In this document: positions 54,222 to 64,000 of the stretch, piece after piece
How positions within the stretch are numbered: position 1 is the first letter of the stretch
Layout of the letters: each line of letters begins with the position of its first letter
Assembly: GCA_002835545.1 (NCBI GenBank)
Contig: PIZK01000011.1
Location: 25,202 to 89,201 of the forward strand
Direction: 5' to 3'
Length of the DNA stretch: 64,000 bases
Source: Alteromonadales bacterium alter-6D02
GTDB lineage: Bacteria > Pseudomonadota > Gammaproteobacteria > Enterobacterales > Psychrobiaceae
Position numbers and translations under genes: made by a program
Notes under the pieces: generated by a model
Database searches by the model: none
What the model was told of the DNA's origin: nothing
The model's input: the letters and a program-made list of their open reading frames with translations, nothing else

Positions 54222-54460
54222 CAGCGAGGTCCTGAATAACCCACTTTCAGGACGACGGTGGCGGGTCATCCCGGCAGTACCAAATGTGTCATCCCGGCAG
54301 TCTTTTACCCGTGATCTCGTTGTTGGCAGTAAAGCGAGGTCCTGAATAATCCACTTCAGGACGACGTTGATTAGTCGCCTCGGCAGTACCAAAATGTGTC
54401 ATCCCGGCAGTCTTTTAGCCGGGATCTCGTTGTTGGTAGCAAAGTGAGGTCCTGAATGAA
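54222..54460. repeat. Palindromic repeats after ubiI
   Basis: Two copies of GCGAGGTCCTGAATAA...TTCAGGACGACG and of GTGTCATCCCGGCAGTCTTT, about 113-120 bp apart. Same families as at 48230 and 51030. From 54461 to 54623 the DNA is AT-rich and holds the promoter region of the HD-GYP gene. Confidence 0.85.
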
Positions 54461-54623
54461 ACCCTTTAAGTGGAGGGTATACAATATAATATTTTTCTTG
54501 CTTATTTTTTTGACTAAGGTCAAGATCAATAATTCTCCTCGGTGGCTATACTTACTTTATAAAGCAGTATTGTGCGAATTTAAGGAGTGCACATTTAAAA
54601 AATAAAGGGGCGGGGAGCAATTA

Positions 54624-55781
54624 ATGACTATACAGCTAGATATCTCTGAATTAGCTATCGGAATGTATGTTGTCGATATTGCCGAGCAAACCGGTAACTT
54701 TAAACTGGCCAAGCCCGGCTGGGTTAAAGATGAATCCACCATCGAATACTTCAAAAATAAAAACATTCAATCATTAATCGTCGATCCAGCTAAACAAAGA
54801 GTTCATACCAACATCTCCCCAGAGCAAGCAACTCCTTTCATGCAAGATGTGGCCAAAGCATCGCAACTGTTTAATGAATCGAAAGCAGTGCAACAACGTC
54901 TGCTCGATGATGCTAAGCATGGCGTGCCCATTGATGTTGGTTCGGTTGAGTCAATTACTAGTGACTCCATCGAAACGATCTTTGAAAACCCCAATGCATT
55001 GGCCTGTGTGCTTAATATTCGCCAAAAAGATCAATACTTGTTAGAACACTCAGTTTCGGTATCGATCTTGTTATCGATGTTTGCTAAGCACCTTGGCGAA
55101 GATAAAGAAACCATCAAAGAATTAGCCATCGGTGCCTTTATGCATGACCTTGGCAAAATCATGATCCCTGATGAAATCCTTAATAAACCCGGTAAGCTAA
55201 CCAACGAAGAGTTTGAAATCATGAAAAGTCATGCTAATCACTCTATCGAGATTATTAAGAAAACACCGGGCATTTCGCCGCTGAGCCTTGAGGTTGCGGC
55301 GTTACACCATGAAAAGGTTAATGGGCAGGGTTACCCAAATGGCATTGGTGGTGATGACATATCACGTTATGGCCGAATGATCTCAATCTGTGATATTTAT
55401 GACGCCCTCACGGCTAATCGTTGTTATAAAGAAGGCTTCTCACAAGTAAAAGCTTTTAGTATTTTACGTAATTTGGCAGAAGAAAATCACTTGGATAATG
55501 ACTTAGTGGTTTCGTTTATTAAATGCATGGGGGTTTACCCTGTGGGATCAATTGTGAAGTTAGACTCAGAACATTTAGCGATTGTCGAGCAAAGCAATGA
55601 GTCTGACTCTGTAAGGCCACGAGTTAAGCTATTTTATGACATTAAGCAAAAGTCTTTTGAGGTATCTAAAAACATTGACCTGTCTGTTGCAGATAATGAA
55701 CAAATTGTAAAATGTGTCAGAGCCGATGATTTTGACTTAAATATGAAACAAATCTTCGAACATTTAGAAAAAGAAGGCTAA
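54624..55781 (+). CDS. HD-GYP cyclic-di-GMP phosphodiesterase
   Basis: 385 residues. N-terminal DUF3391 domain (ISELAIGMYVVDIAEQTG...WVKDESTIEYFKNKNIQSLIVDP). HD-GYP domain: LEHSVSVSILLSM, FMHDLGKIMIPDEILNKPGKLT (HD pair), HANHSIEIIK, and ALHHEKVNGQGYPNGIGGDDI with the GYP motif intact. It would degrade c-di-GMP in the cytoplasm and thus influence motility and biofilm. Single gene between ubiI and gcvT. Confidence 0.93.
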   Translation: MTIQLDISELAIGMYVVDIAEQTGNFKLAKPGWVKDESTIEYFKNKNIQSLIVDPAKQRVHTNISPEQATPFMQDVAKASQLFNESKAVQQRLLDDAKHGVPIDVGSVESITSDSIETIFENPNALACVLNIRQKDQYLLEHSVSVSILLSMFAKHLGEDKETIKELAIGAFMHDLGKIMIPDEILNKPGKLTNEEFEIMKSHANHSIEIIKKTPGISPLSLEVAALHHEKVNGQGYPNGIGGDDISRYGRMISICDIYDALTANRCYKEGFSQVKAFSILRNLAEENHLDNDLVVSFIKCMGVYPVGSIVKLDSEHLAIVEQSNESDSVRPRVKLFYDIKQKSFEVSKNIDLSVADNEQIVKCVRADDFDLNMKQIFEHLEKEG

Positions 55782-55936
55782 AACAATAAACAGAATAAGA
55801 GACTAAAAAGCATGTATAAATTGAATCATTTTTTAAATGTTTAATAGAATCAATAGCCTTTAGTCTTATTATAAATTCCCCAATTAGAAACATAAGTTTC
55901 CTAAATTCCCTAAATGTGAAAAATCAGAAATTTTTT

Positions 55937-55966
55937 TTGTAACCTGACTCACAAAAAAGCTATAAT
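55937..55966 (+). promoter_or_regulatory. Sigma-70-like promoter of gcvT
   Basis: TTGTAA (55937-55942), 18-nt spacer, TATAAT (55961-55966). Start of transcription expected near 55973. Confidence 0.6.
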
Positions 55967-55980
55967 CTCGCCACTAAAAT

Positions 55981-56018
55981 CTACATCCCGGTGAAATTAT
56001 CACCAACATGGGTTGTAG
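55981..56018 (+). promoter_or_regulatory. Leader hairpin in the gcvT 5' UTR
   Basis: Nested stems CTACATCCC / GGGTTGTAG (one mismatch) around GGTGA / TCACC. It starts a few nucleotides after the predicted transcription start and 29 nt before the start codon. It does not look like the tandem glycine riboswitch. Confidence 0.5.
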
Positions 56019-56046
56019 CACTATATTTAAAGCTTGAGGATCTCTA

Positions 56047-57144
56047 ATGGCTGCACAAACTGTTTTATTTGATAAGCACATCGAAGCTGGCGCTAAGATG
56101 GTTGATTTCCACGGTTGGGATATGCCAATCAACTATGGTTCGCAAATCGAAGAGCATCATGCCGTACGTCAAGACGCGGGTATGTTTGATGTATCACACA
56201 TGACTGTGGTTGATATTAAAGGTAGCCAAGCGAAAGCGTTCCTACAAAAATTATTAGCAAACGACGTAGCAAAGCTTACTGTTGAAGGTAAAGCAATGTA
56301 CGGCGGCATGCTAAACGAAGCGGGTGGTGTGATTGATGATTTAATCACGTACTACATGACTGACGATTACTACCGTTTAGTGGTTAACTCAGCGACTCGC
56401 GTAAAAGACATGGCGTGGATCAACAAGCAATCAGCTGGTTTTGATGTAACAGTTACTGAGTTACCAGAACTTGCAATGATCGCGGTTCAAGGCCCTAACG
56501 CTAAAGAAAAAGCGGCTAAAGTATTTAACGCTGAACAAAATGCATTATTAGAAGGCATCAAGCCATTCTTCGCAGTAGCGTCTGGCGATTTATTTATCGC
56601 AACAACAGGCTATACTGGTGAAGACGGTTACGAAATCATCGTTCACAACGACCAAGCAGCTGATTTATGGCAGCAACTGTTAGATGTGGATGTTCGCCCA
56701 TGTGGTTTAGGCGCACGTGACACGCTACGTTTAGAAGCGGGTATGAACCTTTACGGTTTAGATATGGATGAAGAAGTTTCTCCATTAGCGGCGAACATGG
56801 CGTGGACTGTTGCTTGGGAACCAAGTGAGCGTGACTTTATTGGTCGTTCTGCTTTAGTTGAGCAAAAAGCTTCTGGTAAACTACACAAGCAAGTTGGCTT
56901 AATCCTAGAAGCGAAAGGCGTATTACGTCACGGTCAAAAAGTTGTATTTACTGATAGCGAAGGTGCTGAACAAGAAGGTATCATTACCTCTGGCACATTC
57001 TCGCCGACGTTGGGTCACAGTGTAGCAATCGCTCGTGTGCCTCGTTCAATTGGTGAAGTAGCCCAAGTTGAAATGCGTAAGAAGTTTGTAGACGTGAAAG
57101 TAGTTAAGCCGGGTTTCGTCCGTAACGGCAAGAAAACTTTCTAA
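56047..57144 (+). CDS. gcvT: Glycine cleavage system T protein (aminomethyltransferase)
   Basis: 365 residues. [63 protein letters not shown] and [21 protein letters not shown] are the family landmarks. It takes the aminomethyl group from lipoyl-GcvH to tetrahydrofolate, giving 5,10-methylene-THF and ammonia. First gene of the gcv set. SD TTGAGGATC. Codon use is strongly biased, as for a highly expressed gene. Confidence 0.96.
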   Translation: MAAQTVLFDKHIEAGAKMVDFHGWDMPINYGSQIEEHHAVRQDAGMFDVSHMTVVDIKGSQAKAFLQKLLANDVAKLTVEGKAMYGGMLNEAGGVIDDLITYYMTDDYYRLVVNSATRVKDMAWINKQSAGFDVTVTELPELAMIAVQGPNAKEKAAKVFNAEQNALLEGIKPFFAVASGDLFIATTGYTGEDGYEIIVHNDQAADLWQQLLDVDVRPCGLGARDTLRLEAGMNLYGLDMDEEVSPLAANMAWTVAWEPSERDFIGRSALVEQKASGKLHKQVGLILEAKGVLRHGQKVVFTDSEGAEQEGIITSGTFSPTLGHSVAIARVPRSIGEVAQVEMRKKFVDVKVVKPGFVRNGKKTF

Positions 57145-57148
57145 TTCG

Positions 57149-57169
57149 TTGCCCACCTGATGTGGGCAA
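57149..57169 (+). terminator. Stem-loop TTGCCCAC / GTGGGCAA between gcvT and gcvH
   Basis: Perfect 8-bp stem with 5-nt loop right after the gcvT stop. No U-run, so probably a processing or stability element rather than a terminator. Confidence 0.5.
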
Positions 57170-57227
57170 GTTAAAAATTAAATTATGATGGCGCATTGCG
57201 TCAGTTAAAAAGATAAAGGATAAACTC

Positions 57228-57617
57228 ATGAGCAATATCCCTGCTGAATTAAAATATGCTAACTCACACGAATGGGTTCGTGACGAAGGTAACGGAATCT
57301 TCACTGTTGGTATCACTGAGCACGCACAAGGTCTTTTAGGTGACATGGTTTTTGTTGATTTACCAGATGTTGGCGACACGTTCGACGCAGGTGAAGATGC
57401 AGCCGTAGCTGAATCTGTAAAAGCGGCTTCAGACATCTACGCACCAATCACTGGTGAAGTTGTTGAAATCAACGAAGAGCTAGAAGATTCTCCAGAGCTA
57501 GTTAACTCTGACGCGTTCAACGACGGTTGGATGTTTAAAATTAAAGCGGATGACGCTTCTGAGCTAGAAAACCTTCTAGACGCTGAAGGTTATCAAGCGG
57601 TTGTTGACGAAGAATAA
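57228..57617 (+). CDS. gcvH: Glycine cleavage system H protein
   Basis: 129 residues. [34 protein letters not shown], and the lipoyl-lysine site [15 protein letters not shown]. Carries the aminomethyl group on lipoate between GcvP, GcvT and dihydrolipoamide dehydrogenase. Full length; AAAGGAT ribosome site. A terminator follows, so gcvP may have its own promoter. Confidence 0.97.
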   Translation: MSNIPAELKYANSHEWVRDEGNGIFTVGITEHAQGLLGDMVFVDLPDVGDTFDAGEDAAVAESVKAASDIYAPITGEVVEINEELEDSPELVNSDAFNDGWMFKIKADDASELENLLDAEGYQAVVDEE

Positions 57618-57633
57618 TCTTCGTTAATACACC

Positions 57634-57674
57634 AAGCCCCTGATGCGTAGGCAAAAGGGGCTTTATTGTTTTTT
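57634..57674 (+). terminator. Terminator after gcvH
   Basis: AAGCCCCT / AGGGGCTT stem, 14-nt loop, followed by TATTGTTTTTT. Strong enough to reduce read-through to gcvP. Confidence 0.8.
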
Positions 57675-57768
57675 GCTTAGTCTAAATTTTTAGCTAGCAC
57701 ACTTACTTAATTCTATACGCTGAACTTGGCTTGTTGCCATCAGCCCTTATTTTGAGAAGAGAGTCATC

Positions 57769-60651
57769 ATGACCCGTGTACCTTCGTTAACCGAATTAGA
57801 GAATAAACAAGAATTTCTTGCCCGTCATATTGGCCCAGATGCTGAGCAGCAACAACAAATGTTGTCTGCAATTGGCGCAGAGTCTTTAGAAGACATGACG
57901 CAAAAAATCGTTCCTGAATCGATTTTATTAAAACAAGGGCTAAATGTAGCCGACAGCCGCACTGAAGTTGAAGCATTAGCTCACTTACGTTCATTAGCGG
58001 ATCAAAACCAAGTATTAAAAACATACATCGGTATGGGTTACAGCAACACACACGTGCCAAGTGTAATTTTACGCAACGTATTAGAAAATCCAGGCTGGTA
58101 CACGGCATACACGCCATACCAACCAGAGATCGCGCAAGGTCGTTTAGAAGCAATTCTTAACTTCCAACAGCTAACTATCGACCTAACTGGTTTAGATCTA
58201 GCAAGCTCGTCATTACTTGACGAAGCGACTGCTGGCGCAGAAGCGATGGGTTTAGCTAAGCGTGTTTCTAAAAACAAAAAATCAAACTTATTCTTTGTTA
58301 GTGACGGCGTTCACCCACAAACCATCGACGTAGTTAAAACTCGTGCGGTAGGTTTTGGTCTTGAAGTGATTGTTGGCCCAGCCTCTGACGCGGTAAACCA
58401 CGACGTATTCGGCGCGATGCTTAGCTACCCAGCATCAAACGGTCAAGTAGATGACATCGAGCAATTAATCGCAGATCTTCAAGCGAAGAAAGCGGTTGTG
58501 ACTGTCGCGGCTGACTTAATGTCACTAACAGTACTTAAATCACCAGGTGAAATGGGCGCAGACGTTGTCTTTGGTAACAGCCAACGCTTTGGTGTTCCAA
58601 TGGGCTTTGGTGGTCCTCACGCAGCATTCTTTGCAACACGTGACAAGCATAAGCGTTCTATGCCGGGTCGTATTATCGGTGTATCTAAAGATACGCGCGG
58701 TAAGCCGGCTCTTCGTATGGCAATGCAAACGCGTGAGCAACACATCCGCCGCGAAAAAGCTAACTCAAACATCTGTACTGCACAGGTATTACTAGCGAAC
58801 ATGGCGTCGTTCTACGCGGTTTATCACGGTCCTAAAGGCCTGAAAAACATCGCAACACGCATCAATCGTTTAACGACTATCTTAGCAACGGGCTTACAAG
58901 CCAAAGGTGCTGAGCTAGCAAACGACACATGGTTTGATACGATCACGCTTAACGTTGGCGAAGACAAAGACGCTATCTTAGCAAACGGCGTTGAAGCGGG
59001 TGTTAACTTCCGTCGTGACCTAGCGGGTCAAATCGGTATCGCACTTGATGAAACAACCACACGTGAAGACGTAGCGCAATTATTCGATATCATCTTAGGT
59101 ACTGATCACGGCTTAGACGTTGCAACGCTTGATAGTGAAGTCGCTGGTTTCTCTTACGCTGATAACCTAGAGCGTACTTCAGAGTATTTAACGCACGAAG
59201 TGTTCAACAGCTACCACAGCGAAACTGAAATGATGCGTTACATCCGTCGTTTAGAAGGTAAAGATTTAGCATTGAACCACTCAATGATTTCTTTAGGTTC
59301 TTGTACGATGAAGCTAAACGCAGCAAGCGAAATGCTGCCAGTTAGCTGGAACGAATTCTCAAACATGCACCCATTCTGTCCACAAGACCAAGCGAAAGGT
59401 TATGTGGCAATGATTGAAGAGCTAGAAGCATGGTTAGTGAACATCACTGGTTACGATGCAATTTGTACGCAGCCTAACTCAGGTGCACAAGGTGAATACG
59501 CTGGTTTATTAGCGATTCAAAAATACCACGAGAGCCGTGGTGACGCGCACCGTAACGTTTGTTTAATCCCATCATCAGCGCACGGTACTAACCCTGCGTC
59601 TGCACAAATGATTGGCATGAAAGTTGTGGTTACAGCGTGTGACAGCGAAGGTAACGTTGATATGGACGACCTACGCGCTAAAGCTGAAGAATTATCAGAC
59701 AGCTTATCGTGTATCATGATCACTTACCCATCGACTCACGGTGTATACGAAGAGACGATTGGTGAGATTTGTGACATCATCCATCAGCACGGCGGTCAGG
59801 TTTACCTAGACGGCGCGAACATGAATGCACAGGTTGGCTTAACGTCGCCGGGTAGCATTGGTGCTGACGTTTCTCACCTTAACTTACATAAAACATTCGC
59901 TATTCCACACGGTGGCGGTGGTCCAGGTATGGGTCCTATCGGTGTTAAAGCACACCTTGCACCGTTTGTGGCTAACCACAGTGTTATCGATCTTAAAGGT
60001 CCTGAGTCTGGCAACGGCGCAGTATCAGCAGCGCAATACGGCAGCGCAAGCATCTTACCGATTTCATACATGTACATCGCGATGTTAGGTAACGAAGGCT
60101 TACGTCAATCAACGCAAATGGCTATCTTAAACGCGAACTACTTAAAAGCGCGTCTAAGCGAGCACTTCCCAATTCTTTACACGGGTCGTGGCGGTTACGT
60201 AGCACACGAATGTATCGTTGATTTACGCCCACTTAAAGAGTCGTCTGGCGTGACAGAAATGGACGTTGCAAAACGTTTAAATGATTATGGTTTCCATGCT
60301 CCAACCATGTCATTCCCAGTAGCTGGCACATTAATGATTGAGCCGACTGAGTCTGAGTCTAAAGTTGAAATCGACCGTTTAGCCGATGCCCTAATCGCTA
60401 TCCGCGCTGAGATTGCTAAAGTAGAATCAGGCGAGTGGAACGAAACAGACAATCCGCTACACAACGCACCACACACCATGGACGACATCATGGATCCTAC
60501 ATGGAACCGTGCTTACGACCGTGAACTGGCTGTGTTCCCAACCCAAGAAGTACGCAACAACAAATTCTGGCCTACAGTAAACCGTATCGATGACGTATAC
60601 GGCGACCGTAACCTACATTGTTCATGTGTACCGACTGAGGACTATGTTTAG
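57769..60651 (+). CDS. gcvP: Glycine dehydrogenase (decarboxylating), P protein
   Basis: 960 residues, full-length single-chain P protein. N-terminal half: [21 protein letters not shown] and [40 protein letters not shown]-terminal half: [21 protein letters not shown], and the PLP-lysine in [20 protein letters not shown]. It decarboxylates glycine and loads GcvH. Codon use is strongly biased for high expression. Ends with a terminator at 60757. Confidence 0.97.
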   Translation: MTRVPSLTELENKQEFLARHIGPDAEQQQQMLSAIGAESLEDMTQKIVPESILLKQGLNVADSRTEVEALAHLRSLADQNQVLKTYIGMGYSNTHVPSVILRNVLENPGWYTAYTPYQPEIAQGRLEAILNFQQLTIDLTGLDLASSSLLDEATAGAEAMGLAKRVSKNKKSNLFFVSDGVHPQTIDVVKTRAVGFGLEVIVGPASDAVNHDVFGAMLSYPASNGQVDDIEQLIADLQAKKAVVTVAADLMSLTVLKSPGEMGADVVFGNSQRFGVPMGFGGPHAAFFATRDKHKRSMPGRIIGVSKDTRGKPALRMAMQTREQHIRREKANSNICTAQVLLANMASFYAVYHGPKGLKNIATRINRLTTILATGLQAKGAELANDTWFDTITLNVGEDKDAILANGVEAGVNFRRDLAGQIGIALDETTTREDVAQLFDIILGTDHGLDVATLDSEVAGFSYADNLERTSEYLTHEVFNSYHSETEMMRYIRRLEGKDLALNHSMISLGSCTMKLNAASEMLPVSWNEFSNMHPFCPQDQAKGYVAMIEELEAWLVNITGYDAICTQPNSGAQGEYAGLLAIQKYHESRGDAHRNVCLIPSSAHGTNPASAQMIGMKVVVTACDSEGNVDMDDLRAKAEELSDSLSCIMITYPSTHGVYEETIGEICDIIHQHGGQVYLDGANMNAQVGLTSPGSIGADVSHLNLHKTFAIPHGGGGPGMGPIGVKAHLAPFVANHSVIDLKGPESGNGAVSAAQYGSASILPISYMYIAMLGNEGLRQSTQMAILNANYLKARLSEHFPILYTGRGGYVAHECIVDLRPLKESSGVTEMDVAKRLNDYGFHAPTMSFPVAGTLMIEPTESESKVEIDRLADALIAIRAEIAKVESGEWNETDNPLHNAPHTMDDIMDPTWNRAYDRELAVFPTQEVRNNKFWPTVNRIDDVYGDRNLHCSCVPTEDYV

Positions 60652-60756
60652 TTGGGTGTTGATCTGGTAACTGATAATAAAGTTTGTGACTATTTTAATA
60701 AAGGTTGTGACCGAAATAGAGATTGTGACTAACTAAACTATCAAAATAGACTAAAT

Positions 60757-60787
60757 AAAAAAGCGAACCGGTTGGTTCGCTTTTTTT
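60757..60787 (+). terminator. Terminator after gcvP
   Basis: AAAAAAGCGAACC, GGTT loop, GGTTCGCTTTTTTT: A-run, 7-bp stem and T-run, so it works on both strands. Before it (60684-60729), TTGTGAC recurs three times at 18-21-nt spacing without evident function. Confidence 0.85.
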
Positions 60788-60871
60788 ATGCAATATGAAT
60801 ATGGTGAATAGAATTACTTGAGATATTAATCGGATTTGTCATTTCGTTATTATCACATATTTAGTTATGTT

Positions 60872-63070
60872 CTATACCACCATCATTTTATTGTAATGCT
60901 CTTCAAAATCAGTCCTGATGAATACATCTTTAAATTTGTTAATAAATCTATCCGAGTCGATCTCCCCTAAATCATTTATATTTACAGAGTCAGAATGTGA
61001 TTCTCTGTTAATAAACCTAAAGAAAGGGGAAAATTCAGCATCTGCTTCTTCAAGTGCATCTAGTGCTGCTTTGAGCGCATCTGTTTTATGTACAAAAGAA
61101 AAATAATATTCGAGTATATTTCTCATTATGTTAGGTAAAACAATGTTATTAGTACTGCCATTTTGAGCGTCTTTTATAATCTGCCAGTATGACTGGTAAT
61201 CGTTTTTTATATCACTTCTTCCCATAGGAACAATGCTACTATTAGTATTTTTAAGAACTCTAAACAAATTACATTTATTATCAAATTTATCATTACCTGC
61301 ATTGTCTTTCCCTTTAGGCAAATACTTTAACATTTCATGCAGATAATAAAGGCTGTGAGTAAGTAATATGACTTGTGCATATTGGTAGCCTCGAATAAGC
61401 TTTTTATGCGTAAGAGCCCCGATCTCATAAATATAATTATGAGATAAGCTTGATATAGGGTCATCAACGACAATAATCTTCTTATTCTTTGGGGTTGAGG
61501 AATCACTGTCTACGCTTCCTTGGCATAGCTCTAAAAAGTAGAGGTAAGTAATGAGTGTTTTTTCACCTTCACTAAGCGATTTATAGACATCATTCCCGCA
61601 CGAAGAAAGACCACGGCAAAGGTAATAATGGTTATTTTCACCTGGCTGTTGTTTGATCTCAAAGCCTTCTAAACCTATCGATTTAATTTGATTATTTATA
61701 CTAATGACCGATGTTTCAATATTGGTGATTTTTTTACGGTTTTCAGCAATAATTTCGTTTTGAGCTTGTATCGCTGAAGTAAGGTCGCGTTCTTCTGTTT
61801 TAGTCTTTTTAATATCTGTGTCTATTGATTCAATTAGAGTATTGTGAGCTTTAATTTCAGCATCGTATTTTATACGAACCAAAGACCAGAATTTATTTTT
61901 AATAGCAGCGAGAGACTCTTTTTTCTTACTTAATTTAGCGTTAAAAGCTTTTCTAGAAATGTTTTTATCACTTATTACATCGTTAATAGCCAGTACTAAA
62001 TCAGCCGTAGCTTCCAGGTTAACTTTAATGCTTGGGTCAGCTAATTTTTGATTCAGTTTTGTAAGGTTTGTTTGCAATACATTCGATAGTTTTTCTTTTG
62101 CTAGGTCAAATTTAGTATCATTAAGAGCTGTATAGTGAGTGGCTGTTAACGTATCGTTAAAGTTATCTATAACTTGTTTATATCCGCTTTGTAAGGCCCT
62201 TAATTCATCCTTTTTTTCTTCATACGAAACGTCGAAAAGGTTGTTAATATTTTCAACTAATTCATTATCAATTGCCTGTTGGCAAAACGGACATTTGCTT
62301 TCAGCATCATCGAGGTAAATACGTCCATTATCTACCCAAGTTGAGTTTTGAAGTTTATCGACTAACTCAGCTAAATAACTATCACTAGAGCCTACAATTA
62401 CTTCACTTAAAATAGTATTTGATTCGCTCGAAGCTAGGTTTAGAACAACGGTCGGAATCATACTTTTTGGTACAGCGCTTTTATTATTTAGTTCTTTAGA
62501 TTCTGTAGCTAAACTTTCAAACGTGTAGTCAGGTTTTTCTATTAGGGCTGTTTTTAGAAGCTCATCATAAAACGAAGCTGCTGAGCCTTTAAAGCCAACT
62601 AAGCAGTGATCTAAATCTTTTTTGTCATGCTCTTTTTTAATTTCAAAGCATTTGTTTTTAATTGCTTTAACTTGGGTATTTTTTTTCTCTTTATGTTGAG
62701 TGTTAATAGTTTGCTTTTGAACTCTCCGTTCTTCTAGTTCTTTTATCTTTAATTCTGCTGTGCTTATAGCTTGCTCAGCCGCAACGTTAGTCTCACCTAA
62801 AGTAAATACACCCTCGAAGCTATCTTGCGAGAAGTTTTTTTCAACGAAATCAGTATTGTAAACTAAGGTCTCATAGTCTTGTGAATTAGGTAACACATAG
62901 CTGCAATTACTATAGTTAATACGTGTTGTATCCTGAAGGTATCTTGCTACTGTGGATTTCCCCGTGCCGTTATGGCCATAAAACAGCACTATTTTCTTAT
63001 TTGTATTGAGTGATACAGGGGTAGGGTTTTGAAAACTTGCCACTCCTTGTATAGAAATTGATTCAATCAT
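60872..63070 (-). CDS. RloC/PrrC-like AAA ATPase, probable anticodon nuclease
   Basis: 732 residues. Walker A GHNGTGKST (about 32-40); long coiled coils interrupted by CPFC (Cys260, Cys263), a zinc hook; ABC-type signature LSEGEKTLITYLYF; Walker B KIIVVDDPISSLSH. The C-terminus has R-x3-E (Arg650, Glu654 in MRNILEYYF) and a downstream His692 in NRESHSDS, close to the PrrC/RloC tRNA-nuclease triad (R-x3-E-...-H). RloC proteins cut tRNA anticodons after DNA damage or phage attack. No restriction-modification genes adjoin, as expected for RloC. Catalysis is inferred; spacing E-to-H is 37, slightly longer than PrrC. Confidence 0.75.
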   Translation of the reverse strand: MIESISIQGVASFQNPTPVSLNTNKKIVLFYGHNGTGKSTVARYLQDTTRINYSNCSYVLPNSQDYETLVYNTDFVEKNFSQDSFEGVFTLGETNVAAEQAISTAELKIKELEERRVQKQTINTQHKEKKNTQVKAIKNKCFEIKKEHDKKDLDHCLVGFKGSAASFYDELLKTALIEKPDYTFESLATESKELNNKSAVPKSMIPTVVLNLASSESNTILSEVIVGSSDSYLAELVDKLQNSTWVDNGRIYLDDAESKCPFCQQAIDNELVENINNLFDVSYEEKKDELRALQSGYKQVIDNFNDTLTATHYTALNDTKFDLAKEKLSNVLQTNLTKLNQKLADPSIKVNLEATADLVLAINDVISDKNISRKAFNAKLSKKKESLAAIKNKFWSLVRIKYDAEIKAHNTLIESIDTDIKKTKTEERDLTSAIQAQNEIIAENRKKITNIETSVISINNQIKSIGLEGFEIKQQPGENNHYYLCRGLSSCGNDVYKSLSEGEKTLITYLYFLELCQGSVDSDSSTPKNKKIIVVDDPISSLSHNYIYEIGALTHKKLIRGYQYAQVILLTHSLYYLHEMLKYLPKGKDNAGNDKFDNKCNLFRVLKNTNSSIVPMGRSDIKNDYQSYWQIIKDAQNGSTNNIVLPNIMRNILEYYFSFVHKTDALKAALDALEEADAEFSPFFRFINRESHSDSVNINDLGEIDSDRFINKFKDVFIRTDFEEHYNKMMVV

Positions 63071-63603
63071 ATATTTCTTCCGTGATTAGGGGGGAATGCC
63101 TATGAGCAACTATTAAGAGTTGAACTTTATCATGCTAGAAACATTCAACCGTATTATTCTGAGTTTAATTTATAGATGAAAATATTAGAGTATTAACATA
63201 TCAAAAAGATAGTCCTATTTAGTAATAGGGTGTTTTCCCTCAAAGAATTAACTGATATTTACCATTTTTATATTAATCTAAAAAAATAAATTGATTTTGG
63301 GATAGAACATTTTGGAATAGGTACTCTGTTGATATAACTAATATGAATATCTTGAAGGTTTTTTATTAAATGCCATTATAGATACTTATTAGTATGCTAA
63401 ATCAGCCTGTTTTTTCATTTTCATATCTATCAATTACTTATCCATTTCTGTTTTGGTTTTGAATTTCTAATATTTAACATCTAATGACATTTTAGCCAAT
63501 ACTGTATAATAAAGTCTAATTATATCATACTGTTACGTGCTTTTGCAGTCTTCCGTGTATAGATTGTTTTTGCTACATTTCGCCTTTTTGAAAAGGTGGA
63601 AAA
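63071..63603. other. AT-rich intergenic region before the tnsA fragment
   Basis: About 530 nt with no credible gene. One stretch at 63508-63517, AATAAAGTCT, equals ten bases of Tn7 TnsB binding sites. Near 63290-63325 the words ATTTTGGGATAG and ATTTTGGAATAG form a short direct repeat. Could hold a transposon end, not proven. Confidence 0.4.
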
Positions 63604-63987
63604 ATGAGCAAGTTAAAAAGAAGAACTGAGGTAACAGTAAACAAAGAAACTGTTAAAAAATTGAATAAATGGAAGAAGGATCTTCTTGAAAAATACCGAC
63701 CTTATCTCACCGTGCGAGATGTAAATCAAATTGGTCGACGTCATTGGTTATTTTGTCCTATTCAAAAGCGGCATGTACACCTGTTATCAGACGGTGAATA
63801 CCGAACCTATAAGAAGATCCTTTCATCTAAAAGTGTTGTAAAAATTGAAGAGCAGTATGCTCTTGATATTGATGAGACGCTTGATATTGCTATAGCTTTA
63901 AATGCAATTCACCCACGTGATTGGGAAACGAATTTAGGTTATGTAATGACAACCGACTTTGTTGTTACATATATGAATAAAAGGTAA
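63604..63987 (+). CDS. tnsA: TnsA endonuclease N-terminal domain (truncated)
   Basis: 127 residues. YRPYLTVRDVNQIGRRHWLF, HVHLLSDGEYRTYKKIL, EEQYAL and HPRDWETNLGYVMTTDFVV follow Tn7 TnsA closely. The catalytic Glu65 (E63 in Tn7) and Asp118 (D114) are present, but the frame stops at TAA right after, so the QxK part of the catalytic site and the TnsC-binding C-terminal domain are lost. TnsA cuts the non-transferred strand during Tn7-type transposition. A full protein is about 270 residues, so this is a truncation, a frameshift or a split gene; the window ends 13 nt later. Confidence 0.78.
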   Translation: MSKLKRRTEVTVNKETVKKLNKWKKDLLEKYRPYLTVRDVNQIGRRHWLFCPIQKRHVHLLSDGEYRTYKKILSSKSVVKIEEQYALDIDETLDIAIALNAIHPRDWETNLGYVMTTDFVVTYMNKR

Positions 63988-64000
63988 GCGGTCAATTAAC

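Noticed and set aside
55782..56046. Glycine riboswitch before gcvT
   Set aside because: The leader is too short after the promoter and lacks the tandem aptamer cores.
1..64000. CRISPR array
   Set aside because: The only tandem repeats are long composite palindromes; no 28-37-bp repeats with unique spacers and no cas genes.
1..64000. tRNA or rRNA genes
   Set aside because: No cloverleaf or conserved rRNA segment was noticed in either strand by eye; tRNAscan could overturn this.

Overview
The window is chromosomal DNA of a marine gammaproteobacterium of the Alteromonadales type, probably Colwelliaceae-like (Thalassotalea/Colwellia); the taxon is an inference. It rests on the conserved order ygfB-pepP-ubiH-ubiI...gcvT-gcvH-gcvP, the fau/6S RNA neighbourhood, an RpoE-ChrR photo-oxidative stress locus, low G+C, and many short palindromic intergenic repeats built on TCCTGAA...TTCAGGA and CCCGGC...GCCGGG hairpins.

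Layout. (1) 1-174: start of a PBP1B-like gene, minus strand. (2) 553-2575: a small locus with a double-glycine (bacteriocin-like) peptide, a rhomboid protease, a small membrane protein and a broken CPBP protease. (3) 2564-3913: a membrane-anchored unknown and a glutathione S-transferase. (4) 4033-15529: a singlet-oxygen/light-stress region. An ECF sigma factor and its zinc anti-sigma ChrR are followed by a DUF523/DUF1722 protein, photolyase, NTF2-like protein, SDR, FAD amine oxidase, DUF1365, a Cfa-type methyltransferase and lipocalin. A DUF2878/chalcone-isomerase-like/DUF3833 operon and a LON-domain gene lie upstream. Three promoters share a TGATC/TGAAC - 16-17 nt - CGTAT pattern. (5) 15642-18760: small minus-strand genes, then about 1.2 kb of apparently non-coding AT-rich DNA with a perfect 32-bp palindrome. 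(6) 18761-25908: a class II lanthipeptide cluster: HlyD-type adaptor, C39-peptidase ABC exporter, LanM synthetase, precursor peptide with GG leader and four core cysteines, and a CPBP protease. (7) 26083-27690: an IS3-family element with a canonical A_AAA_AAG frameshift site. (8) 27947-41005: a mobile/defence island. It holds a WYL (BrxR/CapW-like) regulator, divergent from three tyrosine recombinase-like genes plus a small coiled-coil protein (Tn554 or Gamma-Mobile-Trio-like architecture). Its cargo is a zinc-ribbon protein bracketed by direct repeats, a second full-length HrpB-like helicase, a small protein, and an unrecognised three-gene operon with a PLD-like member. (9) 41188-49016: resident hrpB, an alpha/beta hydrolase, fau, a Tll0287-like haem protein, a TonB receptor, and 6S RNA. 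(10) 49159-60651: ygfB-pepP-ubiH-ubiI, an HD-GYP protein and the glycine cleavage genes, separated by tandem palindromic repeats. (11) 60872-63987: an RloC-like anticodon-nuclease-type ATPase and a truncated TnsA N-terminal domain, possibly the edge of a Tn7-like element.

The strongest candidates for new biology are the lanthipeptide cluster with its decayed sister locus at 553-2575, the recombinase island with its helicase and three-gene cargo, and the RloC/TnsA edge. Assignments come from reading motifs in the translated sequence; no database search was run.
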